Below, in pieces: positions 18,194 to 27,369 of a stretch of 64,000 bases of DNA. The stretch is taken from assembly GCF_003755185.1 (NCBI RefSeq), contig NZ_RKIC01000011.1, positions 283,018-347,017 of the forward strand, given 5' to 3'. Both the position numbers and the translations under genes were made by a program. Each line of letters starts with the position of its first letter. Positions within the stretch are counted from its first letter, which is position 1. Source of the stretch: Frigoribacterium sp. PhB24 (GTDB taxonomy: Bacteria; Actinomycetota; Actinomycetes; Actinomycetales; Microbacteriaceae). Below the pieces are notes generated by a model. That model was not told the DNA's origin, did no database searches, and saw only the letters and a program-made list of their open reading frames with translations.

Positions 18194-19462
18194 TCAGCCG
18201 TGGTCGCGGCCGCTGTCGTCGAGTGCCGCGGCGAGCTCGGGAGCGGTGAGTTCGCGGGGTGACTCCTCGACGGTCGTCGGGGTCGCGAGGACCTTGGATT
18301 CGTCGAGCATGTTGAGCCGGCGGGCCGAGGGGAGCACCGTCCGCTCGAGCGACCCGACGAACCGGTTGTAATCGGTCACTCCGGCGCGCAACGACCGGCC
18401 GAGCTTGTCGACGTGGCCCGCCATGGTCGAGAGGCGGCCGTAGAGCTCGCGGCTCAGGTCGAACAGCTCTTTAGCCTCGGCGGTGACGACGTCCTGCTGC
18501 CAGCTGAACGCGACGGTCTTGAGCACCGACCAGAGCGTCACGGGTGACGCCAGGGCGACGCGTTTCTGGAACGCGTAGTCCATCAGGGCGGGGTCGGCCT
18601 CGAGGGCGGACGATACGAGCGACTCGCTCGGGATGAACGCGATGACGAGTTCGGGCGAGGAGTCGAGCCCGGCCCAGTAGGTCTTGCCCGCCAGGGCGTC
18701 GACGTGGGCCCGCAGCGCTTTGACGTGCTGCCGGACGAGCTGATCGCGTCGCGCGCCCTCGTCGCCGGTGGCGGACGCGGGGATGGCGCTGGCTTCGAGG
18801 TAGGCCGAGAACGGCACCTTGGCGTCGACCGCGATGTTCTTGCCCCCGGGGAGGTGCACCACCATGTCGGGTCGGCCGGCGCCCGCGTCCGACGAGATCG
18901 ACGTCTGGACGTCGAAGTCGACGCGTTCGACGAGGCCCGCGGCCTGGACGACGTTGCGCAGCTGGGTCTCGCCCCACACACCGCGTGTGCTGTTCGACTT
19001 CAGTGCCGAGGCGAGCGACTCGGCCGTCCCCCGGAGCCGCTCACCCGATTCGGCGGCGGTGCGGAGCTGCTCGCTGAGGGCGCCGTACTGGAGGGTGCGT
19101 TCGGCCTCGAGCTCGGCCACCTTCTGCCGGACTGCCTGCAGGCTCTCGGCCACCGGGCTGAGCGCGACGAGCACCTGACCGTCGGTGCGCGCCCTCTCGG
19201 CCTCGGCGATGCGGACGTCGCGGAGGCGGTCCTGGAACTCTTGGAGGCGGTCTTCTTGCTGGGCGATCTGGCGCCGGTACTGGTCGTCCTGGCCGTCGAG
19301 GCGCTCACGAGTGGCGTCGGCCACGGCGCGGGCGGCGGCCAGGTCGGAGGACAGGCGCGCCGTCGCCTCGACCGCACGGGTGCGGGTGGCGAGCGCGCCG
19401 ACGGCGACGCCGAGCACGAGGCCGAGCAGCAGGGCGAGGAACAGGGCGAGCGGGAGGGGCAT
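18194..19462 (-). CDS. rmuC: DNA recombination protein RmuC
   Basis: This 422-residue protein has an N-terminal membrane anchor (PLPLALFLALLLGLVLGVAVGALA), a long coiled coil rich in Arg/Glu/Ala (about 30-140) and a RmuC domain (about 145-390). The domain has GVWGETQLRNVVQAAGL, GRPDMVVHLPGGKNIAVDAKVPFSAY and ELVIAFIPSESL, a PD-(D/E)XK-like fold with the D...DAK core visible. RmuC limits recombination at inverted repeats and has been implicated in removing DNA-protein damage. No Shine-Dalgarno is evident; CACACT six bases before the ATG may mean a leaderless start. The C-terminal 30 residues are variable. Confidence 0.92.
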   Translation of the reverse strand: MPLPLALFLALLLGLVLGVAVGALATRTRAVEATARLSSDLAAARAVADATRERLDGQDDQYRRQIAQQEDRLQEFQDRLRDVRIAEAERARTDGQVLVALSPVAESLQAVRQKVAELEAERTLQYGALSEQLRTAAESGERLRGTAESLASALKSNSTRGVWGETQLRNVVQAAGLVERVDFDVQTSISSDAGAGRPDMVVHLPGGKNIAVDAKVPFSAYLEASAIPASATGDEGARRDQLVRQHVKALRAHVDALAGKTYWAGLDSSPELVIAFIPSESLVSSALEADPALMDYAFQKRVALASPVTLWSVLKTVAFSWQQDVVTAEAKELFDLSRELYGRLSTMAGHVDKLGRSLRAGVTDYNRFVGSLERTVLPSARRLNMLDESKVLATPTTVEESPRELTAPELAAALDDSGRDHG

Positions 19463-19516
19463 GACGGCAGTGTGGCAGCGGCCACCGACACCGCCCGGTG
19501 GTGGGCGCGGAAGGGC

Positions 19517-20146
19517 TCAGCCGAAGGCCATCGGGCGTCGGTCGGCGCGAGGGACGGCGGGTGCCGCCGGCGCCCCGGACGGCTGCAGGACCTTCACCTT
19601 GACCGACGCGACGGCCGCGAGCTCGCCCAGGTCGGAGGCACCGTGGAACAGGGCGGCGTGGGCGACGATGGCCGCGCAGGCCTCGGCGTCGGCGAGGGCG
19701 TCGTGGTGCGAGAAGGCGTCGAACCCGGCGGCCGTCGCGGCGACCGGCAGACGGTACGAGTCGAGGGAGTAGGTCTTGCGGGCGACCTGCAGGCTGCAGA
19801 GGTACGACCACGGGGGAGGGGTGAGCCCGGTCGCCGCGCAGGCGGCCTTGATGACGCCCATGTCGAAGCCGGCGTTGTGGGCGACGAAGACGTCGTCGCC
19901 GGCGAAGTCGGCGAGCAGTTCGAACTGCTCGGCCCAGCCGAACGCGCCGACGACGTCGCTCGCGACGATGCCGTGAATGCGGGTGTTCCATTCGGAGAAC
20001 TCGTCGTGCCCCGCGGGCGGTTGGATCAACCAGCCCACCTTGTCGACGACGACCCCGTCGCGGACCTTGACGAGGCCGACGGAGCAGGCACTGGCGCTGC
20101 TCGAGTTCGCGGTCTCGAAGTCGATCGCGGTGAAGTCGATGGGCAT
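19517..20146 (-). CDS. DEDDh-type 3'-5' exonuclease (DnaQ-like)
   Basis: A 209-residue protein with the Exo I-III motifs of the DnaQ superfamily: DFTAIDFETAN (DxE), VAHNAGFDMGV and HHDALADAEACA (HxxxxD). It resembles single-domain epsilon-like exonucleases of actinobacteria, which act in DNA repair or RNA maturation rather than as the replicative proofreader. A C-terminal tail of about 40 residues is basic and Pro-rich, possibly contacting nucleic acid or a partner. It starts about 120 bases from the divergent ychF. Confidence 0.88.
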   Translation of the reverse strand: MPIDFTAIDFETANSSSASACSVGLVKVRDGVVVDKVGWLIQPPAGHDEFSEWNTRIHGIVASDVVGAFGWAEQFELLADFAGDDVFVAHNAGFDMGVIKAACAATGLTPPPWSYLCSLQVARKTYSLDSYRLPVAATAAGFDAFSHHDALADAEACAAIVAHAALFHGASDLGELAAVASVKVKVLQPSGAPAAPAVPRADRRPMAFG

Positions 20147-20251
20147 TGACTCATGCTCTCACGCGCCTCCGACACCGCCTCCACAGGCACGGCGGGGCAC
20201 CGATCCCTCCACAGCGAACGTCGATCCGACGGCACGGCTCGACATGCCCGG

Positions 20252-20266
20252 TACGCTTGATCCTCG
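20252..20266 (+). promoter_or_regulatory. Probable -10 box for a leaderless ychF transcript
   Basis: TACGCT (20252-20257), then eight bases, then GTG 20266. No Shine-Dalgarno sequence lies in between. Confidence 0.4.
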
Positions 20267-21339
20267 TGGCTCTCACTATCGCGATCGTCGGACTGCCCAA
20301 CGTCGGCAAGTCCACCCTGTTCAACGCCCTGACCAAGAACCAGGTGCTGGCGGCGAACTATCCGTTCGCGACCATCGAACCCAACGTGGGCATCGTCAAC
20401 CTGCCCGACCCGCGCCTCCAGGTGTTGGCCGGTCTCTTCGGCAGCGAGAAGATCCTGCCTGCACCGGTGTCGTTCGTCGACATCGCCGGCATCGTGAAGG
20501 GTGCGAGCGAGGGCGAGGGGCTCGGCAACAAGTTCCTGGCGAACATCCGTGAGGCCGACGCCATCGCCGAGGTCGTGCGCGGCTTCGACGACCCCGACGT
20601 CGTGCACGTCGACGGCAAGGTCGACCCCGAGAGCGACATGGGCACGATCAACACCGAGCTGATCCTCGCCGACCTCGAGACCGTCGAGAAGGCTCTCGTC
20701 CGGTACGAGAAAGAACTGCGGCTGAAGCGCGTCGAGCCGATCGTGCACGAGACGGCCGTCGCCGCCCGCGACGCCCTGCAGCGCGGCGAGGCGCTCTCGG
20801 CCACGAGCATCGACCTCGAGCCGATCCGCGAGCTGGGCCTGCTCACCGCGAAGCCCTTCATCTACGTCTTCAACGTCGACGAGGCCGTCCTCACCGACGA
20901 GGCGCGCAAGGCCGAGCTGCAGGCCCTGGTCTCTCCGGCCGAGGCGATCTTCCTCGACGCGCAGGTCGAGTCCGAGCTGATCGGCCTCGACGACGAGGAC
21001 GCCGCCGAGCTGCTCGCGTCGCTCGGGCAGGACGAATCGGGTCTCGACCAGCTCGCCCGCATCGGTTTCGAGACGTTGGGGCTGCAGACCTACCTGACGG
21101 CGGGCCCGAAAGAGACTCGCGCCTGGACGATCGGCAAGGGCTGGAAGGCCCCGCAGGCCGCCGGGGTCATCCACACCGACTTCGAGAAGGGCTTCATCAA
21201 GGCCGAGGTCATCTCGTTCGACGACCTGGTCGAGACCGGCTCCATCGCGGAGGCGCGCTCGGCCGGCAAGGCCCGCATCGAGGGCAAGGAGTACGTCATG
21301 CAAGACGGCGACGTGGTGGAGTTCCGCTTCAACAACTAA
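20266..21339 (+). CDS. ychF: Redox-regulated ATPase YchF (OLA1 family)
   Basis: A ribosome-associated Obg-family NTPase. G1 is GLPNVGKST (residues 8-16), the G3 region is [13 protein letters not shown], and the usual NKxD is replaced by NVDE (YVFNVDEAV), the signature that makes YchF prefer ATP. A helical insert follows ([23 protein letters not shown]), then a TGS domain at the C-terminus ([16 protein letters not shown] ... [16 protein letters not shown]). GTG 20266 gives 357 residues. The accessory island begins immediately after its stop, but the gene is intact. Confidence 0.97.
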   Translation: MALTIAIVGLPNVGKSTLFNALTKNQVLAANYPFATIEPNVGIVNLPDPRLQVLAGLFGSEKILPAPVSFVDIAGIVKGASEGEGLGNKFLANIREADAIAEVVRGFDDPDVVHVDGKVDPESDMGTINTELILADLETVEKALVRYEKELRLKRVEPIVHETAVAARDALQRGEALSATSIDLEPIRELGLLTAKPFIYVFNVDEAVLTDEARKAELQALVSPAEAIFLDAQVESELIGLDDEDAAELLASLGQDESGLDQLARIGFETLGLQTYLTAGPKETRAWTIGKGWKAPQAAGVIHTDFEKGFIKAEVISFDDLVETGSIAEARSAGKARIEGKEYVMQDGDVVEFRFNN

Positions 21340-21360
21340 TGGGCCGCGTGAACCCCGAAT

Positions 21361-21946
21361 TTACGCCAAACTGGCCCGTTCGCTCGTCACTAATCCGTCA
21401 GCAGATCTAGAGACCGCATCCACGAGGCCTCGAGCAGCCCGTCCGGTGCGGTCTTCCTCTTTCAACCAGAGGTGCGTGTACAAGTTCAAGTTGACGCTCG
21501 GCGACGTGTGCCCATGCGCGGTCTGGACCGTAGCGATTGAGCAGCCCGCGGCAATGAGGCCAAGGCGAAGTAGCGGCGCAGATCGTGGAGCACGAGATCG
21601 TCGTGCAGCTTGGCTGCCTTCTTGGACTTCGCCACTCGTGGGCGGCCGTGTTCGGGTGCGCCGACATCTCGTTCTCGCCCGGGAACAGCCACGCCCCGGA
21701 TGCCCCTGCAAACCCCTCAGGGCGATGTGCTGCGACAGCATCCTCATGAGGCCGTCTGGTGCCTGCACGACCCGCTTGAAGCAACGTCGGTACCGCTCGA
21801 CCAGGCGCAAGGATGCGAACGGTTACGATTCGAGCCCACCCGGCGATGGGCTTGCGGATCTCGGGCTCGTGCTGCAGCATCCACGCGACGGTGCTGCTCA
21901 GGGTGCCGAGGCTACGCACCCACCAGCGGCTGGTAGTCGGAATCAC
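21361..21946 (-). pseudogene. Broken tyrosine recombinase (integrase), C-terminal half
   Basis: Pieces of a phage-type tyrosine recombinase can be read in different minus-strand frames. Frame 21946-21407 gives GASGAWLFPGENEMSAHPNTAAHEWR. Frame 21692-21486 gives KKAAKLHDDLVLHDLRRYFA, the HxxR box. Frame 21810-21361 gives VQTAHGHTSPSVNLNLYTHLW, the final H/G-H...Y box with the nucleophile Tyr, followed by a typical charged tail. At least two frameshifts separate these parts, and the N-terminal arm-binding and core-binding domains are missing or unrecognisable. It is therefore an inactive remnant of the element that brought in the island, lying next to the ychF stop. Confidence 0.82.
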
Positions 21947-22032
21947 AGGTCGTTGCGGACTGTTGACCCGAGCGCGCCCGTAATCTCCGGCGCAGATGTC
22001 TGCTTCACTGAACGGCCAGGAGGTCTAGACCC

Positions 22033-22554
22033 ATGCTGATTTAGGATGCCGCTCGCAAGGCTGCTGGAGAGGTCCTCCGGGCCTACTGGCACGAGGACCG
22101 CTTCCCTGTCGACCCCTTCGAGGTTGCACGTCGCATGGGCATCGCTTCCTACCGGGTAGCGCTCCAGGAAGGCGTGAGTGGCATGGTTGTGGCAAACAGC
22201 GTCGATGAGGCCGGCACCGTAGAGGCCACCATTCTCGTTGACCACACTCACACTCCCCTGCGTCAATCATTCACATGTGCCCACGAGCTCGGCCACTACG
22301 CCGAGCGCGTACTCACCTCGAAGCAGGGCATGTCGACATTTGCATTCGTCGACAAGAGGACCTCGAAGTCGGACGCCCACGAGTTCTACGCAAACGAATT
22401 CGCAGGCAACCTGCTCATGCCAGAAAACGAGGTGCACCGGCTTCTGCAGTCACCCATCGGCGCCTCTGCGGCTGAGTTGGCACGTTACTTCAACGTCTCA
22501 GTGCCGGCGATGGACGTGCGACTGCGACGCCTCACGGAGGCTTCGCCGTTCTAG
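22033..22554 (+). pseudogene. ImmA/IrrE-family metallopeptidase gene with amber codon at position 4
   Basis: AGGAGG (22018-22023) lies nine bases before ATG 22033, but codon 4 is TAG (22042-22044). The same frame continues with DAARKAAGEVLRAYW and RFPVDPFEVARRMG, the usual N-terminus of ImmA/IrrE proteins, up to the only later in-frame start, ATG 22135. The rest is intact: the zinc site FTCAHELGHYAE, then ANEFAGNLLMPENEV and a C-terminal helix-turn-helix-like segment. ImmA/IrrE peptidases cleave repressors or antitoxins in mobile elements. Either the gene is mutated (for example CAG to TAG) or a shortened 139-residue protein is made from 22135. Confidence 0.75.
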
Positions 22555-22556
22555 CC

Positions 22557-22957
22557 GTGTCTGACGGCGAGCGCCACGGCGCCAAGGATGGTGACTGGGC
22601 ATCAGCTTCCGTGACGATCTGGGACGGCCTCTCGGTCGACGAGCTCAAGAACGAGCCGAGTAATAGCATTTCGGCGTCTGATGGCTCGAAGGCAGTTCGG
22701 GCTGTCCTCAAGACCGACAAGCAAAAGCGGCGCTTGCGGACCAAGCTCTTCCGGTGGGCATTGTGGACGACCAGCTTGGTTCTCGGCGCCAACGTCGTGA
22801 TGGTCATGCTGTATCTCATCTCCCAGTGGGGCCGTATCGAAGCGAGCGTTATTCCGCGTCGATCAGTGGAACCGTGGTCGAGATCCTCGGAATCGTGGCC
22901 ATCATGGCTCGCTATCTCTTCGAGCCGGACAAGGGACACCCTTCTCCCCACGACTGA
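22557..22957 (+). pseudogene. Small two-TM protein gene with probable frameshift
   Basis: GTG 22557 lies two bases after the ImmA/IrrE stop. The first frame gives a polar N-terminus (about 60 residues) and one TM segment (TTSLVLGANVVMVMLYLI). Around 22848-22860 the plausible coding signal jumps to another frame, which reads ASISGTVVEILGIVAIMARYLFEP and stops at 22957; this looks like a second TM segment. The original frame continues as Arg/Ser-rich sequence to 23033 and looks non-coding. I do not recognise the family. A single-base insertion or two-base deletion would join the parts, so a true mutation or a sequencing error is possible. Confidence 0.55.
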
Positions 22958-23426
22958 CGCACCGCCATCAAAGGGAGGCATCCTGCGAGTCGTCAACGGG
23001 TACTCCTGGACTCTTCCGACACTGAGGCGGTGAGAGCCCACCGGAGACTTCCGTCGCGCCGAAATGGGTTGGCCCCTCTCACGCGGATGCAGGTGCACCG
23101 GCAGCGCGCAGCCGAGGACCACCCGCCGCCGACGTTCACATAGCTGTGCGACTTCCGACAGCCGTGGCGGGAATGATCACGCCGCGAGGAAGCCGACTTT
23201 GTCACGTGCCGCCTCATGGAAGACGAGACGTCTTGCGACGAGGCCGACGCCAAGCTGCAGGCTGTGACGATGTGGCTGTAGCCCCAGCCCCTCACGGCGT
23301 GGCAGGTCACGACAAGTGCAGATCAGAGGGGGGCGAGAGCCAGATCTTTGGCCATGGGTGGCCCGCCACATCCGATTCGGATGGCCCTGTATGGTGCGGG
23401 GAACAACTACGAAAGGACTCGTTGTC
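22958..23426. other. Intergenic stretch of the island, no gene seen
   Basis: I find no convincing coding frame here. Short frames on both strands have no family features. TATGGT near 23390 may be the -10 of the helicase gene, and GAAAGGA (23411-23417) is its ribosome-binding site. Confidence 0.5.
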
Positions 23427-26381
23427 ATGGCATTGTGGCCTCACCAAGTCAAAGCGGTGGCGACGCTGAATGATTATCTTCAGCGACCTGGCGCTCGCAC
23501 TGGTGCTGCGCTGATAACGATGCCCACCGGGACTGGCAAGTCCGCGGTCATTTCGTCTCTGATGGCCGGCCCGCGTGTCGGAGGGAAGAACAAGAGCGCA
23601 CTCGTCTTGACACCCTGGCGGGGATTGGCGCGCCAACTTATGGAAGACATTGGCACTCGGACTTGGTCGCGTGTGGAAGTGACGAGGCCCGAAGGGCTTC
23701 CGGAGGTGCGTTTTGTCTCCCAAGCCAAGCATTTCGTGCAACGCGTGAACAAGGGCGAGGAGGCACCGGCAATTTACGTAGCCACGCTATCGATGGCTCT
23801 CGAGATATTCAAGACAGTGAGCTTTGATGAGGCTGCGATGAAGGCATTGTTTCGTCAATTCGCAACCGTCGTTGTCGATGAATGTCACTACGAGCCAGCG
23901 CCGGGCTGGTCTCGAGCAGTGCGCGCTATGGGGCTTCCGATCTGCTTATTTTCAGCGACGCCCTTTCGCAATGATAATAGAATGTTTAATATCGACCCGT
24001 CGGCACAGTTCCGATACTCACATGAAGCAGCCGTTGCCGAATACGTGTTGCGCGAGCCCGACTTTGAGGTTCTCGAACCCCAGTCATCGATCACCACCTA
24101 CGTTGATCTCTTGCTCAAGAAGATCGCCGACCGGAAGGCTAAGGAATCACATGAACGGGTAATAATTCGTTGTGGTAACAGTACTGATGTCCGGGCTGTT
24201 ACGGACGCCCTGATAGCGAGAGGGCGCAAGGCCATTGGCATCCACGAAACATTTTCCCACGATGCGAAGAAGCCTCACCTGCTCACGAGGATTCCGTTGC
24301 CAGCAGATCGTCCGGACGCTGAGTATATGGTGCATCAGCACAAACTCACAGAAGGCTTCGACGACCCGTCCGTCCGAGTGTTGGCGGTCCATGGCGGGTT
24401 TGGGAATGACCGAGCTCGAGTCCAACAGGTTGGTCGTGTCCTGCGAAACCCGAGTAGGGAGGCTGGCGAGCGTGCGGTGGTGTTCTCCTCCGACGGCCAG
24501 ATGGGTGCGTCGTGGAATCGATACCTCGCATTCGATCGGTCGATAGGCCAGAGGTCTGTCGCGGTCGATCCTGCAGGAATTGGCGGGTTATTAGCCGCGC
24601 AGCCCGATATTTTCTACTGGGATCGCCGTTTTAGGGAAAAACCGAATTTTGCGGCAGACGGTGCGTGGGATGCGATCCGCTATCGCTTGAGTACCAATAT
24701 CCGCCGACCGGACGACAATTTCGCTCTCGTTGACTTCGCTGCGGAGGTCACGAGGGATCTCGAATCATCAGGGCGTCAGATCTTGGCGGAGTACCAGCCC
24801 AGTAGCGATGTTCGCGTTCTCTTGTATACGTCGATCCGAAACTCCCCGATCCTGCATGACGCAGCCTTTGTCGAGATGTCCCTCGGATATGTGGTCCTTC
24901 ATTGGAACGGTTCCCATTTGTTCGTTTCGTCGTCGGACGGGCTCACCGACCACGTACGGAAGAGGACTAAGCCGTTGCCTGCCGGCCTTCTAGTCGGGCT
25001 GCTGCCCGACGCATCCACCATCACCGCGATGTCCCTGACCAACAGTGACCTGAGTGACTGGGCCGTCCGATCACGATCGCTTCATGCCCGAGATCTCGGG
25101 CAGATTGCGGCTGAAGTCGGGGACTCGACCTTCGGGTACTCGACGGCATCCGGGTATCTGAGCATCGAAGGTGAGGCTGTACGTCGCTACACCGGCGTCA
25201 AGCACGGGCGCGTGACCGACTACCGGCCGTCCAGAGGGCTCTACGACGAACTTTACGAATGGTTCGGTGAACTGGAAGTGGCATTGCAAACTGCGAGCGT
25301 TCCAGCAGTGGCAATTAGCCGTTACGGTCTCCCGACCACCCCCGAAAACGTGCCAGTCGCTGCTCACGTCCTCCTTGATGTGGGCCCAGAGAGCTTTGTG
25401 CCCGAAGACGATGGTGACGGCCCGCTCATCGTCGATTGGCGTGGTAGCGCCGTCGTGGATGGGAAGTTCAACGTCACGCTCAACAAAGAGGAAATTGAAG
25501 CCGAGATTCGCTGGGAGCCGCGGGAGGGAAGGTTTTTCGTCGGATCAGCGGCGAACGTGCCCTATCGTGCGGTCAACGACCGTGGTTTGGATTTCTGGCA
25601 GCACATCAACCGGGGGCAGTTGATGAGAGTAGCCACCAAGGAAGGGCTGGTCTACACCAACCGGAATTTCTGGCGACTGGACCTTCATGACGCTGCGTCC
25701 GAGAAGGGGCTGATGTCCGTCCTGACCACGTGCGCGGATCTTTCGAATGTACGTGGAGAGAAGGGGGACACCAAGGGGCTGAGTCCCTGGCCCACGAGCA
25801 CGGTGTTCGGCGTACTCGAGCGAGACCTTCTTCCGAACTCGCTCGGGCCGGATGCGACCATTCTGTGTACGGACCTTGGAAGCGAAATCGCCGACTTCAT
25901 CGGGTTCGACGCGGGAAAGGTCGTCTTCGCTCACGCGAAGAGCAAGTCCGCCGACAACCCGTCAAAAGTTTCCGCGTCCGCTCTACACGAGGTGGTCGCT
26001 CAGGCGTTGAAGAGCCTGCGGTTCCTTACACTCGGTAACACTGATCAACCCCAGACGGATTATTGGGGCAACGACTGGGAAATTAAGAAAACGAAACCCA
26101 GGACGGAGAGTCTTGGGCCGGCGACTCGCCTCCGCCGAGGGCAGGCGCAGGAAAGTGGAGCGAAGCACTGGCAAGCCATCAACGGGGTGATTCAAGCGCA
26201 CTCCTCCACACGCGAAGTCTGGCTCGTCCTCGGCGCCTGTCTTTCTAAGTCCGCACTCATGCAAGAACTGAAGAAAGAACGTCCAAGTCCAGCATCGCTT
26301 CAAGTGCATGCCCTCCTCAGCGGAGCGTGGAGCTCGACTCAGCAATGTGGCGTTCGGTTGCGCGTCTTTTGCTCCGAGTAG
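23427..26381 (+). CDS. SF2 DEAD/DEAH helicase with nuclease-like C-terminal region, candidate defence protein
   Basis: An intact 984-residue protein. SF2 helicase motifs: PHQVKAV (Q-like), Walker A MPTGTGKS (32-39), DECH (151-154), SATPF (176-180) and QQVGRVLR (333-340). Residues about 400-790 form a large domain I cannot name (landmarks VTDYRPSRGLYDELYEW, FNVTLNKEEIEAEIRW). The last part (about 795-960) has DLGSEIADFIGFD, then KVVFAHAKS, then SASALHEVVAQALKSL. This E...D...xHAK...Q order resembles a PD-(D/E)XK nuclease with His replacing the usual Glu; that reading is an inference. ATG 23427 follows GAAAGGA by nine bases. Base and codon use (TTA codons, A/T-rich patches near 23970) differ from the flanking chromosome. 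Likely an anti-phage or restriction-type effector, not matched to a named system. Confidence 0.7.
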   Translation: MALWPHQVKAVATLNDYLQRPGARTGAALITMPTGTGKSAVISSLMAGPRVGGKNKSALVLTPWRGLARQLMEDIGTRTWSRVEVTRPEGLPEVRFVSQAKHFVQRVNKGEEAPAIYVATLSMALEIFKTVSFDEAAMKALFRQFATVVVDECHYEPAPGWSRAVRAMGLPICLFSATPFRNDNRMFNIDPSAQFRYSHEAAVAEYVLREPDFEVLEPQSSITTYVDLLLKKIADRKAKESHERVIIRCGNSTDVRAVTDALIARGRKAIGIHETFSHDAKKPHLLTRIPLPADRPDAEYMVHQHKLTEGFDDPSVRVLAVHGGFGNDRARVQQVGRVLRNPSREAGERAVVFSSDGQMGASWNRYLAFDRSIGQRSVAVDPAGIGGLLAAQPDIFYWDRRFREKPNFAADGAWDAIRYRLSTNIRRPDDNFALVDFAAEVTRDLESSGRQILAEYQPSSDVRVLLYTSIRNSPILHDAAFVEMSLGYVVLHWNGSHLFVSSSDGLTDHVRKRTKPLPAGLLVGLLPDASTITAMSLTNSDLSDWAVRSRSLHARDLGQIAAEVGDSTFGYSTASGYLSIEGEAVRRYTGVKHGRVTDYRPSRGLYDELYEWFGELEVALQTASVPAVAISRYGLPTTPENVPVAAHVLLDVGPESFVPEDDGDGPLIVDWRGSAVVDGKFNVTLNKEEIEAEIRWEPREGRFFVGSAANVPYRAVNDRGLDFWQHINRGQLMRVATKEGLVYTNRNFWRLDLHDAASEKGLMSVLTTCADLSNVRGEKGDTKGLSPWPTSTVFGVLERDLLPNSLGPDATILCTDLGSEIADFIGFDAGKVVFAHAKSKSADNPSKVSASALHEVVAQALKSLRFLTLGNTDQPQTDYWGNDWEIKKTKPRTESLGPATRLRRGQAQESGAKHWQAINGVIQAHSSTREVWLVLGACLSKSALMQELKKERPSPASLQVHALLSGAWSSTQQCGVRLRVFCSE

Positions 26382-26711
26382 GTATTTCAAGTTAGGCCCC
26401 GGGGACAGTCGCGTCGCGAAGGTTTAGCCACTCAGAGCGGAATGGTGGACCCGCCGTTGCTGACAACACGCGACGTGCGTTTGAGATGATTCGCTGCGAG
26501 CATCGGTGTGAAGATGTAGAGCGCCTCGGGGGTGGCATCGGCACGCAGGTCTCCACGCTTGCGACCGGACGAACGACGTTGCTGAGCGTCCCTATTGGGC
26601 GCGCGCTGGTTGGCGTCCCCAACGCCGACGTCGTGCGATCGCAAAAAAGGTGCGCCCGTGATCGATTGTGGAGCCCCCTCGGGAGTGCTGCAGGCGTGAG
26701 ATCAGTGGGAT
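26382..26711. other. Spacer at the right side of the island, no gene seen
   Basis: About 330 bases without a supported gene. Short frames exist on both strands, but none has family features. The stretch CTCCCGAGGGGGCTCCAC on the minus strand (ending near 26668) superficially resembles a tRNA 3' end but has no T-arm. No attachment-site duplication of the ychF end is recognisable by eye. Confidence 0.5.
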
Positions 26712-27197
26712 TCAGCCGATCCGGTAGACCAGCCCCTTGCCGGCTCGCGCCTGCCGGGCCGTGAATTCTTGTGCGGTCGCGAGGTAGTGCCCGACGTAGT
26801 TGACGTCGCTCCTCAGCCCGTCGTCGGTGCGGCCGCTGGCGATGTTGAGGGCCAGGACGTCAGCCTTGTCGTATCGCGCGATCTGTCTCGCCACCACCTC
26901 GACCCGGTTCGGATCGAGCACCTCGTAGTGGCATTCGTACCCGTGGATTTCGCCCCGGGGATACCGGACGTCTCCTCTCACGAGGTCGAGACCCATTTCG
27001 GCCGGTATCTGATCCGGCATGACAAAGAGTTTTTGCAGATCACGCCACGATTTGTCGAGATCGAGCCAGGAATGGGCCCACGACGGATCGTCCCACGGCG
27101 CGTCGGGACAGTGATCGTTCATGTACGCGAGCGGGTCGGCGCGAGCCAGCTCGAGATGTTCGGGTGCTACCGGGCAGGCGCTGTATCTGATTTCCAT
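26712..27197 (-). CDS. DUF1877-like (YfbM family) protein
   Basis: A 161-residue cytosolic protein from ATG 27197 (AGGA nine bases upstream); the frame is open 31 codons further, but that part looks non-coding. The segment WLDLDKSWRDLQKLF matches the LDLDK-W-LH core of DUF1877/YfbM proteins. The C-terminal part (DPNRVEVVARQIARYDKADVL, YVGHYLATAQEFTARQARAG) fits the helices that follow it in that family. No function is established. It stands at the island border, on the same strand as the downstream catabolic operon but 172 bases from it. Confidence 0.55.
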   Translation of the reverse strand: MEIRYSACPVAPEHLELARADPLAYMNDHCPDAPWDDPSWAHSWLDLDKSWRDLQKLFVMPDQIPAEMGLDLVRGDVRYPRGEIHGYECHYEVLDPNRVEVVARQIARYDKADVLALNIASGRTDDGLRSDVNYVGHYLATAQEFTARQARAGKGLVYRIG

Positions 27198-27369
27198 GGG
27201 GTCGATCCTGGCGACCCGATGCTGCGGCATGCACGAGGGTGCCCGAGGCTGGGGGGAACGGGATGGACTTGGATCGTGGGGAGGGCCCATCCGACCGTCG
27301 ACACCAGCGTCGTTCTCCTTCTCGCATGCTCGGCGTCGAGCGCGGTGGCCTGCGGCCCGGCGGCAACCG

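Noticed and set aside
26640-26700. Possible tRNA 3' end or attachment-site remnant
   Set aside because: CTCCCGAGGGGGCTCCAC resembles an acceptor end, but no T-arm, anticodon arm or D-arm can be drawn, and no matching copy is seen at the left border.
26432-26764. Small ORFs of 70-92 codons on both strands after the helicase gene
   Set aside because: No ribosome-binding site, no family pattern, and compositions expected from random high-G+C sequence.
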